64,000 nucleotides of DNA, taken from Calliopsis andreniformis. Lineage: Eukaryota; Arthropoda; Insecta; Hymenoptera; Andrenidae. The notes beneath the pieces were generated by a model that had not been told where the DNA came from, ran no database searches, and saw only the letters and a program-made list of their open reading frames with translations. How positions within the stretch are numbered: the stretch's first letter is position 1; each line of letters opens with the position of its first letter. Position numbers and translations under genes: made by a program. The stretch covers positions 868,001 through 932,000 of the forward strand of contig NW_027480494.1 in the NCBI RefSeq assembly GCF_051401765.1. The letters run 5' to 3'. Below, in pieces: positions 40,473-53,350 of the stretch.

Positions 40473-42314
40473 CAGCCATAGCCATAGCCACAGCAGCCAC
40501 AGCCATGGCCATAGTAGCCAAAGCCATAGCCATAGCAGACATAACCACAGCCATAGCTGCCATAGCCATAGCCATAGCTGCCATAGGCATGGCCATAGTA
40601 GCCAAAGCCATAGCCATAGCAGCCATAGCCATAGACATAGCCGTAGCATCCATAGCCATAGCCATAGCCATGGCCATAGCAGCCATAGCCATACCCATAG
40701 CAGCCATAGCCATAGCCATAGCAATCATAGCCATAGCCATAGCCATAGCCATAGCCATAGCCATAGCAGACATAACCACAGCCATAGCAGCCATAGCCAT
40801 AGCCATAGCAGCCATAGCCATAGCCATAGCAGACATAGCCACAGCCATAGCAGCCATAGCCATAGCCATAGCAGCCATAGCCATCGCCATAGCCTTAGCA
40901 GCAATAGCCATAGTCATAGCCATAGCCATAGCAGCTATAGCCATAGCCATAGCCATAGCAGCCATTGCCATCGCCATAGCAGCCATAACCACAGCCATAG
41001 CGGCCATAGCCATAGCCGTAGCAGCCAGAGCCATAGCAGCCAGAGCCAGAGCCACAGCAGCCGTAGACATAGCCATAGCCTTAGCAGCCATAGACATAAT
41101 CATAGCCATAGCAGCCATAGCCATAGGCACAGCAGCCACAGCCATGGCCATAGTAGCCAAAGCCATAGCCATGGCCATAGTAGCCAAAGCCATAGCCATT
41201 GCAGCCATAGCCATAGACATAGCCATAGCCGCCAAAACCATAGCCGTAGCCATAGCCATAGCAGCCATAGCCATAGCCATAGCAGCCATACCAATGGCCA
41301 TAGTAGCCAAAGCCGTAGCCATAGCTGCCATAGCCATAGCCATATCCATAGCGGCCATAGCCATAGCCATAGCAGTCATAGCCATAGCCATAGCCATAGC
41401 AGCCATAGCCATAGCCATAGCCATAGCAGCCATAGCCATAGCCATAGCAGCCATAGCCATAGTCATAGCAGACATAGCCACAGCCATAGCAGCCATAGCC
41501 ATAGCCATAGCTGCCATAGGCATAGCCATACCCATAGCAGCCATAGACATAGCCATAGCAGTCATAGCCATAGCCATAGCCATAGCCATAGCAGCCATAG
41601 CCATAGCCATAGCAGCCATAGCCATAGCCATAGCAGCCATAGCAATAGCCATAGCAGCCATAACCACAGCCATAGCAGCCATAGCCATAGCCATAGCAGC
41701 CATAGCCATAGCCATAGCAGTCATAGCCATAGACATAGCCATAGCAGTCATAGCCATAGACATAGCCATAGCAGCTATAGCCATAGCCATAGCCATAGCA
41801 GACATAGCCATAGCCATAGCAGCCATAGCCATAGCCATACCCATAGCAGCCATAGCCATAGCCATAGCAATCATGGCCATAGCCAGAGACAAAGCAGCCA
41901 TAGCCATAGCCACAGCCATAGCAGCCATAGCCATAACCATAGCAGCCATAGCCATAGCCATAGCAGACATAACCACAGCCATAGCAGCCATAGCCATAGC
42001 CATAGCTGCCATAGGCATGGCCATAGTAGCCAAAGCCATAGCCATAGCAGCCATAGCCATAGACATAGCCATAGCATCCATAGCCATAGCCATAGCCATG
42101 GCCATAGCAGCCATAGCCATACCCATAGCAGCCATAGCCATAGCCATAGCAGTCATAGCCATAGCCATAGCCATAGCCATAGCCATAGCAGCCATAGCCA
42201 CAGCCGTAGCAGCCATAGCCATAGCCATAGCAGACATAACCATAGCCATAGCAGCCATAGCGATAGCCATAGCAGCCGTAGGCAGAGCCATAGCAGCCAT
42301 AGCTATATCCATAG
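36333..42314. repeat. Higher-order repeat copy f (5982 bp)
   Basis: Markers lie at 36333 and 42315, and GCAATTGC is at 37151. The period equals the offset of the large direct repeat 34539-40472 / 40521-46454, so this copy and its right neighbour arose by one duplication. Inside, about 37.8 kb, the order switches early to the gccataggcac block compared with copies a to e. Confidence 0.85.
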
Positions 42315-45300
42315 TAGACACACACATAGCCACAGGCATAGCAGCCATAATCATAGCCATAGCCATAGCAGCCAATGCCATAGCCATAGCCATAGCAGCT
42401 GTAGCCACTGCCACAGCGGCCATAGCCATAGCCACAGCAGCCTTAGCCATAGCCATAGCCACAGCAGCCATAGCCATAGCAGCCGCAGCCATAGCCATAG
42501 CCATAGCAGCCATAGCCAAAGACATAGCCATAGCAGCCATAGCCATAGCCATAGCCATAGCCATAGCAGCCATAGCCATAGCCATAGCAGACATAGCCAT
42601 AGTCATAGCCATAGCAGCCGTATACATAGCCATAGTAGCCATAGCAATAGCCATAGCACCCATAGTCGCCATAGCCATAACCTTAGCAGCCATAGCCATA
42701 GCCATAGCAGACATAGCCATAGCCATAGCCATAGCAGCCGTATCCATAGCCATAGTAGCCATAGCCATAGCCATAGCAGCCATAGCCGCCATAGCTATAG
42801 CCATAGCAGCCATAGTAGACACAGCCATAGCCATAGCAGCCATAGCCATAGTCATATCAGGCATAGCCGCAGCTATAGCAGCCATAGCCATAGCCATAGC
42901 AGCCATAACCACAGCCATAGCAGCCATAGCCATAGCCATAGCAGCCATAGCCATAGCCATAGCAGCCATAGCCATAGGCGTAGCAGCCATAGCAGCCATA
43001 GCGATAGCCATAGCAGCCATAGGCATACTCATAGCAGCCGGAGCCAGAGCCACAGCAGCCGTAGGCATAGCCATAGCCTTAGCAGCCATAGCCATAACCA
43101 TACCCATAGCAGCCATAGCCATAGCCATAGCAGCAATTGCAATGGCCATAGTAGCCAAAGCCGTAGCCATAGCAGCCATAGGCATAGCCATATCCATAGC
43201 AGCCATAGCCATAGCCATAGCAGTCATAGCCATAGCCATAGCCATAGCAGCCATAGCCATAGCCATAGCCATAGCAGCCATAGCCATAACCAAAGCAGCC
43301 ATAGCCACAGCCATAGCACCCATAGCCATAGCCATAGCAGCCATAGCCATAGCCATAGCAGCCAGAGCCAGAGCCACAGCAGCCGTAGACATAGCCATAG
43401 CCACAGCAGCCATAGCCATAACCAAAGCAGCCATAGCCACAGCCATAGCACCCATAGCCATAGCCATAGCAGCCATAGCCATAGCCATAGCAGCCATAGC
43501 CATACCCACAGCAGCCATAGCCATAGCCATAGCAGTCATAGCCATAGCCATAGCCATAGCAGCCATACCAATGGCCATAGTAGCCAAAGCCGTAGCCATA
43601 GCAGCCATAGACATAGACATATCCATAGCGGCCATAGCCATAGCCATAGCAGTCATAGCCATAGCCATAGCCATAGCAGCCATGGCCATAGCCATAGCCA
43701 TAGCAGCCATAGCCATAGCCATAGCAGCCATAGCCATAGCCATAGCAGCCATAGCCATCGCCATAGCCTTAGCAGCAATAGCCATAGTCATAGCCATAGC
43801 AGCCATAGCCATAGGCACAGCAGCCACAGCCATGGCCATAGTAGCCAAAGCCATAGACATGGCCATAGTAGCCAAAGCCATAGCCATTGCAGCCATAGCC
43901 ATAGACATAGCCATAGCCGCCAAAACCATAGCCGTAGCCATAGCCATAGCAGCCATAGCCATAGCCATAGCAGCCATAGCCATAGCATTAGTAGCCATAG
44001 CAATAGCCATAGCAGCCATAACCACAGCCATAGCAGCCATAGCCATAGCCATAGCAGCCATAGCCATAGCCATAGCAGTCATAGCCATAGACATAGCCAT
44101 AGCAGTCATAGCCATAGACATAGCCATAGCAGCTATAGCCATAGCCATAGCCATAGCAGACATAGCCATAGCCATAGCAGCCATAGCCATAGCCATACCC
44201 ATAGCAGCCATAGCCATAGCCATAGCAATCATGGCCATAGCCAGAGACAAAGCAGCCATAGCCATAGCCACAGCCATAGCAGCCATAGCCATAACCATAG
44301 CAGCCATAGCCATAGCCATAGCAGACATAACCACAGCCATAGCAGCCATAGCCATAGCCATAGCTGCCATAGGCATGGCCATAGTAGCCAAAGCCATAGC
44401 CATAGCAGCCATAGCCATAGACATAGCCATAGCATCCATAGCCATAGCCATAGCCATGGCCATAGCAGCCATAGCCATACCCATAGCAGCCATAGCCATA
44501 ACCATAGCAGTCATAGCCATAGCCATAGCCATAGCCATAGCCATAGCAGCCATAGCCATAGCCGATGCAGCCATAGCCATAGCCATAGCAGCCATAGCCA
44601 TCGCCATAGCCTTAGCAGCAATAGCCATAGTCATAGCCATAGCCATAGCAGCTATAGCCATAGCCATAGCCATAGCAGCCATAGCCATAGCCATAGCAGC
44701 CATAGCCATAGCCATAGCAGACATAGCCACAGCCATAGCAGCCATAGCCATAGCCATAGCTGCCATAGGCATAGCCATACCCATAGCAGCCATAGACATA
44801 GCCATAGCAGTCATAGCCATAGCCATAGCCATAGCCATAGCAGCCATAGCCATAGCCATAGCAGCCATAGCCATAGCCATAGCAGCCATAGCAATAGCCA
44901 TAGCAGCCATAACCACAGCCATAGCAGCCATAGCCATAGCCATAGCAGCCATAGCCATAGCCATAGCAGTCATAGCCATAGACATAGCCATAGCAGCTAT
45001 AGCCATAGCCATAGCCATAGCAGACATAGCCATAGCCATAGCAGCCATAGCCATAGCCATACCCATAGCAGCCATAGCCATAGCCATAGCAATCATGGCC
45101 ATAGCCAGAGACAAAGCAGCCATAGTCATAGCCACAGCCATAGCAGCCATAGCCATACCCATAGCAGCCATAGCCATAGCCATAGCAGACATAACCACAG
45201 CCATAGCTGCCATAGCCATAGCCATAGCTGCCATAGGCATGGCCATAGTAGCCAAAGCCATAGCCATAGCAGCCATAGCCATAGACATAGCCGTAGCATC

Positions 45301-46454
45301 CATAGCCATAGCCATAGCCATGGCCATAGCAGCCATAGCCATACCCATAGCAGCCATAGCCATAGCCATAGCAATCATAGCCATAGCCATAGCCATAGCC
45401 ATAGCCATAGCCATAGCAGACATAACCACAGCCATAGCAGCCATAGCCATAGCCATAGCAGCCATAGCAATAGCCATAGCAGACATAGCCACAGCCATAG
45501 CAGCCATAGCCATAGCCATAGCAGCCATAGCCATCGCCATAGCCTTAGCAGCAATAGCCATAGTCATAGCCATAGCCATAGCAGCTATAGCCATAGCCAT
45601 AGCCATAGCAGCCATTGCCATCGCCATAGCAGCCATAACCACAGCCATAGCGGCCATAGCCATAGCCGTAGCAGCCAGAGCCATAGCAGCCAGAGCCAGA
45701 GCCACAGCAGCCGTAGACATAGCCATAGCCTTAGCAGCCATAGACATAATCATAGCCATAGCAGCCATAGCCATAGGCACAGCAGCCACAGCCATGGCCA
45801 TAGTAGCCAAAGCCATAGCCATGGCCATAGTAGCCAAAGCCATAGCCATTGCAGCCATAGCCATAGACATAGCCATAGCCGCCAAAACCATAGCCGTAGC
45901 CATAGCCATAGCAGCCATAGCCATAGCCATAGCAGCCATACCAATGGCCATAGTAGCCAAAGCCGTAGCCATAGCTGCCATAGCCATAGCCATATCCATA
46001 GCGGCCATAGCCATAGCCATAGAAGTCGTAGCCATAGCCATAGCCATAGCAGCCATAGCCATAGCCATAGCCATAGCCATAGCAGCCATAGCCATAGCCA
46101 TAGCAGCCATAGCCATAGCCATAGCAGACATAGCCACAGCCATAGCAGCCATAGCCATAGCCATAGCTGCCATAGGCATAGCCATACCCATAGCAGCCAT
46201 AGACATAGCCATAGTAGTCATAGCAATAGCCATAGCCATAGCCATAGCAGCCATAGCCATAGCCATAGCAGCCATAGCCATAGCATTAGCAGCCATAGCA
46301 ATAGCCATAGCAGCCATAACCACAGCCATAGCAGCCATAGCCATAGCCATAGCAGACATAGCCATAGCCATAGCAGTCATAGCCATAGACATAGCCATAG
46401 CAGTCATAGCCATAGACATAGCCATAGCAGCTATAGCCATAGCCATAGCCATAG
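40521..46454. repeat. Large direct repeat, right copy (partner 34539-40472)
   Basis: This copy matches 34539-40472 at +5982. Its right end is where gcagacat replaces the gcagccat that enters the left copy's junction. Its last 2.3 kb also form the left part of the 4119-bp tandem pair, so duplications are nested. Confidence 0.85.
42315..44161. repeat. Start of higher-order repeat copy g
   Basis: The marker is at 42315 and GCAATTGC at 43133. It is the last copy with that palindrome in the window. The sequence is nearly identical to 36333-38179, with a private change near 43991 (gcattagtagcc for gcattagcagcc). It runs into the 4119-bp tandem duplication. Confidence 0.8.
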
Positions 46455-48280
46455 CAGACATAGCCATAGCCATAGCAGCCATAGCCATAGCCATACCCAT
46501 AGCAGCCATAGCCATAGCCATAGCAATCAAGGCCATAGCCAGAGACAAAGCAGCCATAGCCATAGCCACAGCCATAGCAGCCATAGCCATAACCATAGCA
46601 GCCATAGCCATAGCCATAGCAGACATAACCACAGCCATAGCAGCCATAGCCATAGCCATAGCTGCCATAGGCATGGCCATAGTAGCCAAAGCCATAGCCA
46701 TAGCAGCCATAGCCATAGACATAGCCATAGCATCCATAGCCATAGCCATAGCCATGGCCATAGCAGCCATAGCCATACCCATAGCAGCCATAGCCATAGC
46801 CATAGCAGTCATAGCCATAGCCATAGCCATAGCCATAGCCATAGCAGCCATAGCCATAGCCGATGCAGCCATAGCCATAGCCATAGCAGCCATAGCCATC
46901 GCCATAGCCTTAGCAGCAATAGCCATAGTCATAGCCATAGCCATAGCAGCTATAGCCATAGCCATAGCCATAGCAGCCATTGCCATAGCCATAGCAGCCA
47001 TAACCACAGCCATAGCGGCCATAGCCATATCCATAGCAGCCAGAGCCATAGCAGCCAGAGCCAGAGCCACAGCAGCCGTAGACATAGCCATAGCCTTAGC
47101 AGCCATAGACATAATCATAGCCATAGCAGCCATAGCCATAGCCACAGCAGCCACAGCCATGGCCATAGTAGCCAAAGCCATAGCCATGGCCATAGTAGCC
47201 AAAGCCATAGCCATTGCAGCCATAGCCATAGACATTGCCATAGCCGCCAAAACCATAGCCGTAGCCATAGCCATAGCAGCCATAGCCATAGCCATAGCAG
47301 CCATACCAATGGCCATAGTAGCCAAAGCCGTAGGCATAGCAGCCATAGCCATAGCCATATCCACTGCGGCCATAGCCATAGCCATAGCAGTCATAGCCAT
47401 AGCCATAGCCATAGCAGCCACAGCCATAGCCATAGCCATAGCCATAGCAGCCATAGCCATAGCCATAGCAGCCATAGCCATAGCCATAGCAGACATAGCC
47501 ACAGCCATAGCAGCCATAGCCATATCCATAGCAGACATAGCCATAGCCATAGCAGACATAACCACAGCCACAGCAGCCATAGCCATAGCCATAGCAGCCA
47601 TAGCCATAGCCATAGCAGCCAGAGCCAGAGCCACAGCAGCCGTAGACATAGCCATAGCCTCAGGGGCCATAGACATAACCATAGCCATAGCAGCCATAGA
47701 AATAGCCATAGCCGCCACAGCCATGGCCATTGTATCCAAAACCATAGCCATAGCAGCCATAGCCAAAGACATAACCATAGCAGCCATAGCCATAGCCATA
47801 GCCATAGCCAAAGCAGCCATAGCCATAGCCATAGCAGACATAGCCATAGCCATAGCCATAGCAGCCGTATCCATAGCCATAGTAGCCATAGCCATAGCCA
47901 TATCAGCCATAGTCGCCATAGCCATAACCATAGCAGCCATAGCCATAGCCATAGCAGACATAGCCATAGCCATAGCCATAGCAGCCGTATCCATAGCCAT
48001 AGCCATAGCAGCCATAGCCATAGCCATTGCAGCCATAGCCATAGCCATAGCAGCCATAGCCATAGCCATACCCATAGCAGCCATAGCCATAGCCATAGCA
48101 GTCATGGCCATAGCCATAGACAAAGCAACCATAGCCATAGCCACAGCCATAGCAGCCATAGCCATAACCATAGCAGCCATAGCCATAGCCATAGCAGACA
48201 TAACCACAGCCATAGCAGCCATAGCCATAGCCATAGCAGCCATAGCCATCGCCATAGCCTTAGCAGCAATAGCCATAGTC
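44162..48280. repeat. 4119-bp tandem duplication, left copy
   Basis: Landmarks recur at exactly +4119 (44229/48348, 45126/49245, 46527/50646, 47115/51234). The match starts at 44162, where the upstream contexts differ (gcagac against catagtc). I noted about eight differences, for example near 44770, 45425, 45474, 45769, 46023, 47331 and 47362. The copies touch without a gap. Confidence 0.87.
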
Positions 48281-51200
48281 ATAGCCATAGCCATAGCAGC
48301 CATAGCCATAGCCATACCCATAGCAGCCATAGCCATAGCCATAGCAATCATGGCCATAGCCAGAGACAAAGCAGCCATAGCCATAGCCACAGCCATAGCA
48401 GCCATAGCCATAACCATAGCAGCCATAGCCATAGCCATAGCAGACATAACCACAGCCATAGCAGCCATAGCCATAGCCATAGCTGCCATAGGCATGGCCA
48501 TAGTAGCCAAAGCCATAGCCATAGCAGCCATAGCCATAGACATAGCCATAGCATCCATAGCCATAGCCATAGCCATGGCCATAGCAGCCATAGCCATACC
48601 CATAGCAGCCATAGCCATAGCCATAGCAGTCATAGCCATAGCCATAGCCATAGCCATAGCCATAGCAGCCATAGCCATAGCCGATGCAGCCATAGCCATA
48701 GCCATAGCAGCCATAGCCATCGCCATAGCCTTAGCAGCAATAGCCATAGTCATAGCCATAGCCATAGCAGCTATAGCCATAGCCATAGCCATAGCAGCCA
48801 TAGCCATAGCCATAGCAGCCATAGCCATAGCCATAGCAGACATAGCCACAGCCATAGCAGCCATAGCCATAGCCATAGCTGCCATAGGGATAGCCATACC
48901 CATAGCAGCCATAGACATAGCCATAGCAGTCATAGCCATAGCCATAGCCATAGCCATAGCAGCCATAGCCATAGCCATAGCAGCCATAGCCATAGCCATA
49001 GCAGCCATAGCAATAGCCATAGCAGCCATAACCACAGCCATAGCAGCCATAGCCATAGCCATAGCAGCCATAGCCATAGCCATAGCAGTCATAGCCATAG
49101 ACATAGCCATAGCAGCTATAGCCATAGCCATAGCCATAGCAGACATAGCCATAGCCATAGCAGCCATAGCCATAGCCATACCCATAGCAGCCATAGCCAT
49201 AGCCATAGCAATCATGGCCATAGCCAGAGACAAAGCAGCCATAGTCATAGCCACAGCCATAGCAGCCATAGCCATACCCATAGCAGCCATAGCCATAGCC
49301 ATAGCAGACATAACCACAGCCATAGCTGCCATAGCCATAGCCATAGCTGCCATAGGCATGGCCATAGTAGCCAAAGCCATAGCCATAGCAGCCATAGCCA
49401 TAGACATAGCCGTAGCATCCATAGCCATAGCCATAGCCATGGCCATAGCAGCCATAGCCATACCCATAGCAGCCATAGCCATAGCCATAGCAATCATAGC
49501 CATAGCCATAGCCATAGCCATAGCCATAGCCATAGCAGACATAACCATAGCCATAGCAGCCATAGCCATAGCCATAGCAGCCATAGCCATAGCCATAGCA
49601 GACATAGCCACAGCCATAGCAGCCATAGCCATAGCCATAGCAGCCATAGCCATCGCCATAGCCTTAGCAGCAATAGCCATAGTCATAGCCATAGCCATAG
49701 CAGCTATAGCCATAGCCATAGCCATAGCAGCCATTGCCATCGCCATAGCAGCCATAACCACAGCCATAGCGGCCATAGCCATAGCCGTAGCAGCCAGAGC
49801 CATAGCAGCCAGAGCCAGAGCCACAGCAGCCGTAGACATAGCCATAGCCTTAGCAGCCATAGACATAATCATAGCCATAGCAGCCATAGTCATAGGCACA
49901 GCAGCCACAGCCATGGCCATAGTAGCCAAAGCCATAGCCATGGCCATAGTAGCCAAAGCCATAGCCATTGCAGCCATAGCCATAGACATAGCCATAGCCG
50001 CCAAAACCATAGCCGTAGCCATAGCCATAGCAGCCATAGCCATAGCCATAGCAGCCATACCAATGGCCATAGTAGCCAAAGCCGTAGCCATAGCTGCCAT
50101 AGCCATAGCCATATCCATAGCGGCCATAGCCATAGCCATAGCAGTCATAGCCATAGCCATAGCCATAGCAGCCATAGCCATAGCCATAGCCATAGCCATA
50201 GCAGCCATAGCCATAGCCATAGCAGCCATAGCCATAGCCATAGCAGACATAGCCACAGCCATAGCAGCCATAGCCATAGCCATAGCTGCCATAGGCATAG
50301 CCATACCCATAGCAGCCATAGACATAGCCATAGTAGTCATAGCAATAGCCATAGCCATAGCCATAGCAGCCATAGCCATAGCCATAGCAGCCATAGCCAT
50401 AGCATTAGCAGCCATAGCAATAGCCATAGCAGCCATAACCACAGCCATAGCAGCCATAGCCATAGCCATAGCAGACATAGCCATAGCCATAGCAGTCATA
50501 GCCATAGACATAGCCATAGCAGTCATAGCCATAGACATAGCCATAGCAGCTATAGCCATAGCCATAGCCATAGCAGACATAGCCATAGCCATAGCAGCCA
50601 TAGCCATAGCCATACCCATAGCAGCCATAGCCATAGCCATAGCAATCAAGGCCATAGCCAGAGACAAAGCAGCCATAGCCATAGCCACAGCCATAGCAGC
50701 CATAGCCATAACCATAGCAGCCATAGCCATAGCCATAGCAGACATAACCACAGCCATAGCAGCCATAGCCATAGCCATAGCTGCCATAGGCATGGCCATA
50801 GTAGCCAAAGCCATAGCCATAGCAGCCATAGCCATAGACATAGCCATAGCATCCATAGCCATAGCCATAGCCATGGCCATAGCAGCCATAGCCATACCCA
50901 TAGCAGCCATAGCCATAGCCATAGCAGTCATAGCCATAGCCATAGCCATAGCCATAGCCATAGCAGCCATAGCCATAGCCGATGCAGCCATAGCCATAGC
51001 CATAGCAGCCATAGCCATCGCCATAGCCTTAGCAGCAATAGCCATAGTCATAGCCATAGCCATAGCAGCTATAGCCATAGCCATAGCCATAGCAGCCATT
51101 GCCATAGCCATAGCAGCCATAACCACAGCCATAGCGGCCATAGCCATATCCATAGCAGCCAGAGCCATAGCAGCCAGAGCCAGAGCCACAGCAGCCGTAG

Positions 51201-52399
51201 ACATAGCCATAGCCTTAGCAGCCATAGACATAATCATAGCCATAGCAGCCATAGCCATAGCCACAGCAGCCACAGCCATGGCCATAGTAGCCAAAGCCAT
51301 AGCCATGGCCATAGTAGCCAAAGCCATAGCCATTGCAGCCATAGCCATAGACATTGCCATAGCCGCCAAAACCATAGCCGTAGCCATAGCCATAGCAGCC
51401 ATAGCCATAGCCATAGCAGCCATACCAATGGCCATAGTAGCCAAAGCCGTGGGCATAGCAGCCATAGCCATAGCCATATCCACAGCGGCCATAGCCATAG
51501 CCATAGCAGTCATAGCCATAGCCATAGCCATAGCAGCCACAGCCATAGCCATAGCCATAGCCATAGCAGCCATAGCCATAGCCATAGCAGCCATAGCCAT
51601 AGCCATAGCAGACATAGCCACAGCCATAGCAGCCATAGCCATATCCATAGCAGACATAGCCATAGCCATAGCAGACATAACCACAGCCACAGCAGCCATA
51701 GCCATAGCCATAGCAGCCATAGCCATAGCCATAGCAGCCAGAGCCAGAGCCACAGCAGCCGTAGACATAGCCATAGCCTCAGGGGCCATAGACATAACCA
51801 TAGCCATAGCAGCCATAGAAATAGCCATAGCCGCCACAGCCATGGCCATTGTATCCAAAACCATAGCCATAGCAGCCATAGCCAAAGACATAACCATAGC
51901 AGCCATAGCCATAGCCATAGCCATAGCCAAAGCAGCCATAGCCATAGCCATAGCAGACATAGCCATAGCCATAGCCATAGCAGCCGTATCCATAGCCATA
52001 GTAGCCATAGCCATAGCCATATCAGCCATAGTCGCCATAGCCATAACCATAGCAGCCATAGCCATAGCCATAGCAGACATAGCCATAGCCATAGCCATAG
52101 CAGCCGTATCCATAGCCATAGCCATAGCAGCCATAGCCATAGCCATTGCAGCCATAGCCATAGCCATAGCAGCCATAGCCATAGCCATACCCATAGCAGC
52201 CATAGCCATAGCCATAGCAGTCATGGCCATAGCCATAGACAAAGCAACCATAGCCATAGCCACAGCCATAGCAGCCATAGCCATAACCATAGCAGCCATA
52301 GCCATAGCCATAGCAGACATAACCACAGCCATAGCAGCCATAGCCATAGCCATAGCAGCCATAGCCATCGCCATAGCCTTAGCAGCAATAGCCATAGTC
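48281..52399. repeat. 4119-bp tandem duplication, right copy
   Basis: This copy sits immediately after the left copy. The junction is inside a block reading gccatcgccatagcc then ttagcagcaatagcc, and the same block appears again at the right end (52369-52420), doubled. This copy is also the left part of the 10460-offset repeat. Confidence 0.87.
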
Positions 52400-53350
52400 A
52401 TAGCCATAGCCATAGCAGCCATAGCCATCGCCATAGCCTTAGCAGCAATAGCCATAGTCATAGCCATAGCCATAGCAGCTATGGCCATAGCCATAGCCAT
52501 AGCAGCCACAGCCGCAGCCATAGCAGCCATAGCCATAGCCATAGCAGCCATAGTAGACATAGCCATAGCCATAGCAGCCAGAGCCAGAGCCACAGCAGCC
52601 GTAGACATAGCCATAGCATCCATAGCCATAGCAGCCGTAGCCATAGCCATAGCTGCCATAGTCATAACCTTAGCCATTGCAGCCATAGCCATAGCCATAG
52701 CAGCCATAGCCGTAGCCATAGCAGCCATAGCCATAGTCATAGCAGCCATAGCCATAGCCATAGCAGCCATAGCGATAGCCGTAGCAGCCGTAGGCATAGC
52801 CATAGCAGCCATAGCTACATCCATAGCAGACACACACATAGCCACAGCCATAGCAGCCATAATCATAGCCATAGCCATAGCCGCCACAGCCATGGCCATA
52901 GTATCCAAAACCATAGCCATAGCAGCCATAGCCAAAGTCATAGCCATAGCAGCCATAGCCATAGCCATAGCCATAGCAGCCATAGCCATATCCATAGCAG
53001 CCATAGCCAAAGTCATAGCCATAGCAGCCATAGCCATAGCCATAGCCATAGCAGCCATAGCCATATCCATAGCAGCCATAGCCGTAGCCATAGCAGCCAT
53101 AGCCATATCCAATGCAGCCATAACCATAGCCATAGCATCCATAGTGATAGCCATAGCAGCCGTAGGCAGAGCCATAGCAACCATAGCTATATCCATAGCA
53201 GACACACACATAGCCACAGCCATAGCAGCCATAATCATAGCCATAGCCATAGCAGCTGTAGCCATTGCCAAAGCGGCCATAGCCATAGCCACAGCAGCCT
53301 TAGCCATAGCCATAGCCATAGCAGACATAGCCATAGCCATAGCCATAGCA
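52400..53350. repeat. Satellite block with (AC)n marker doublet
   Basis: Markers of the cagacacacacatag form lie at 52827 and 53199, 372 bp apart. A tatccaaaacc string lies near 52904. The block recurs at 62860-63810, including both markers at 63287 and 63659. Confidence 0.8.
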
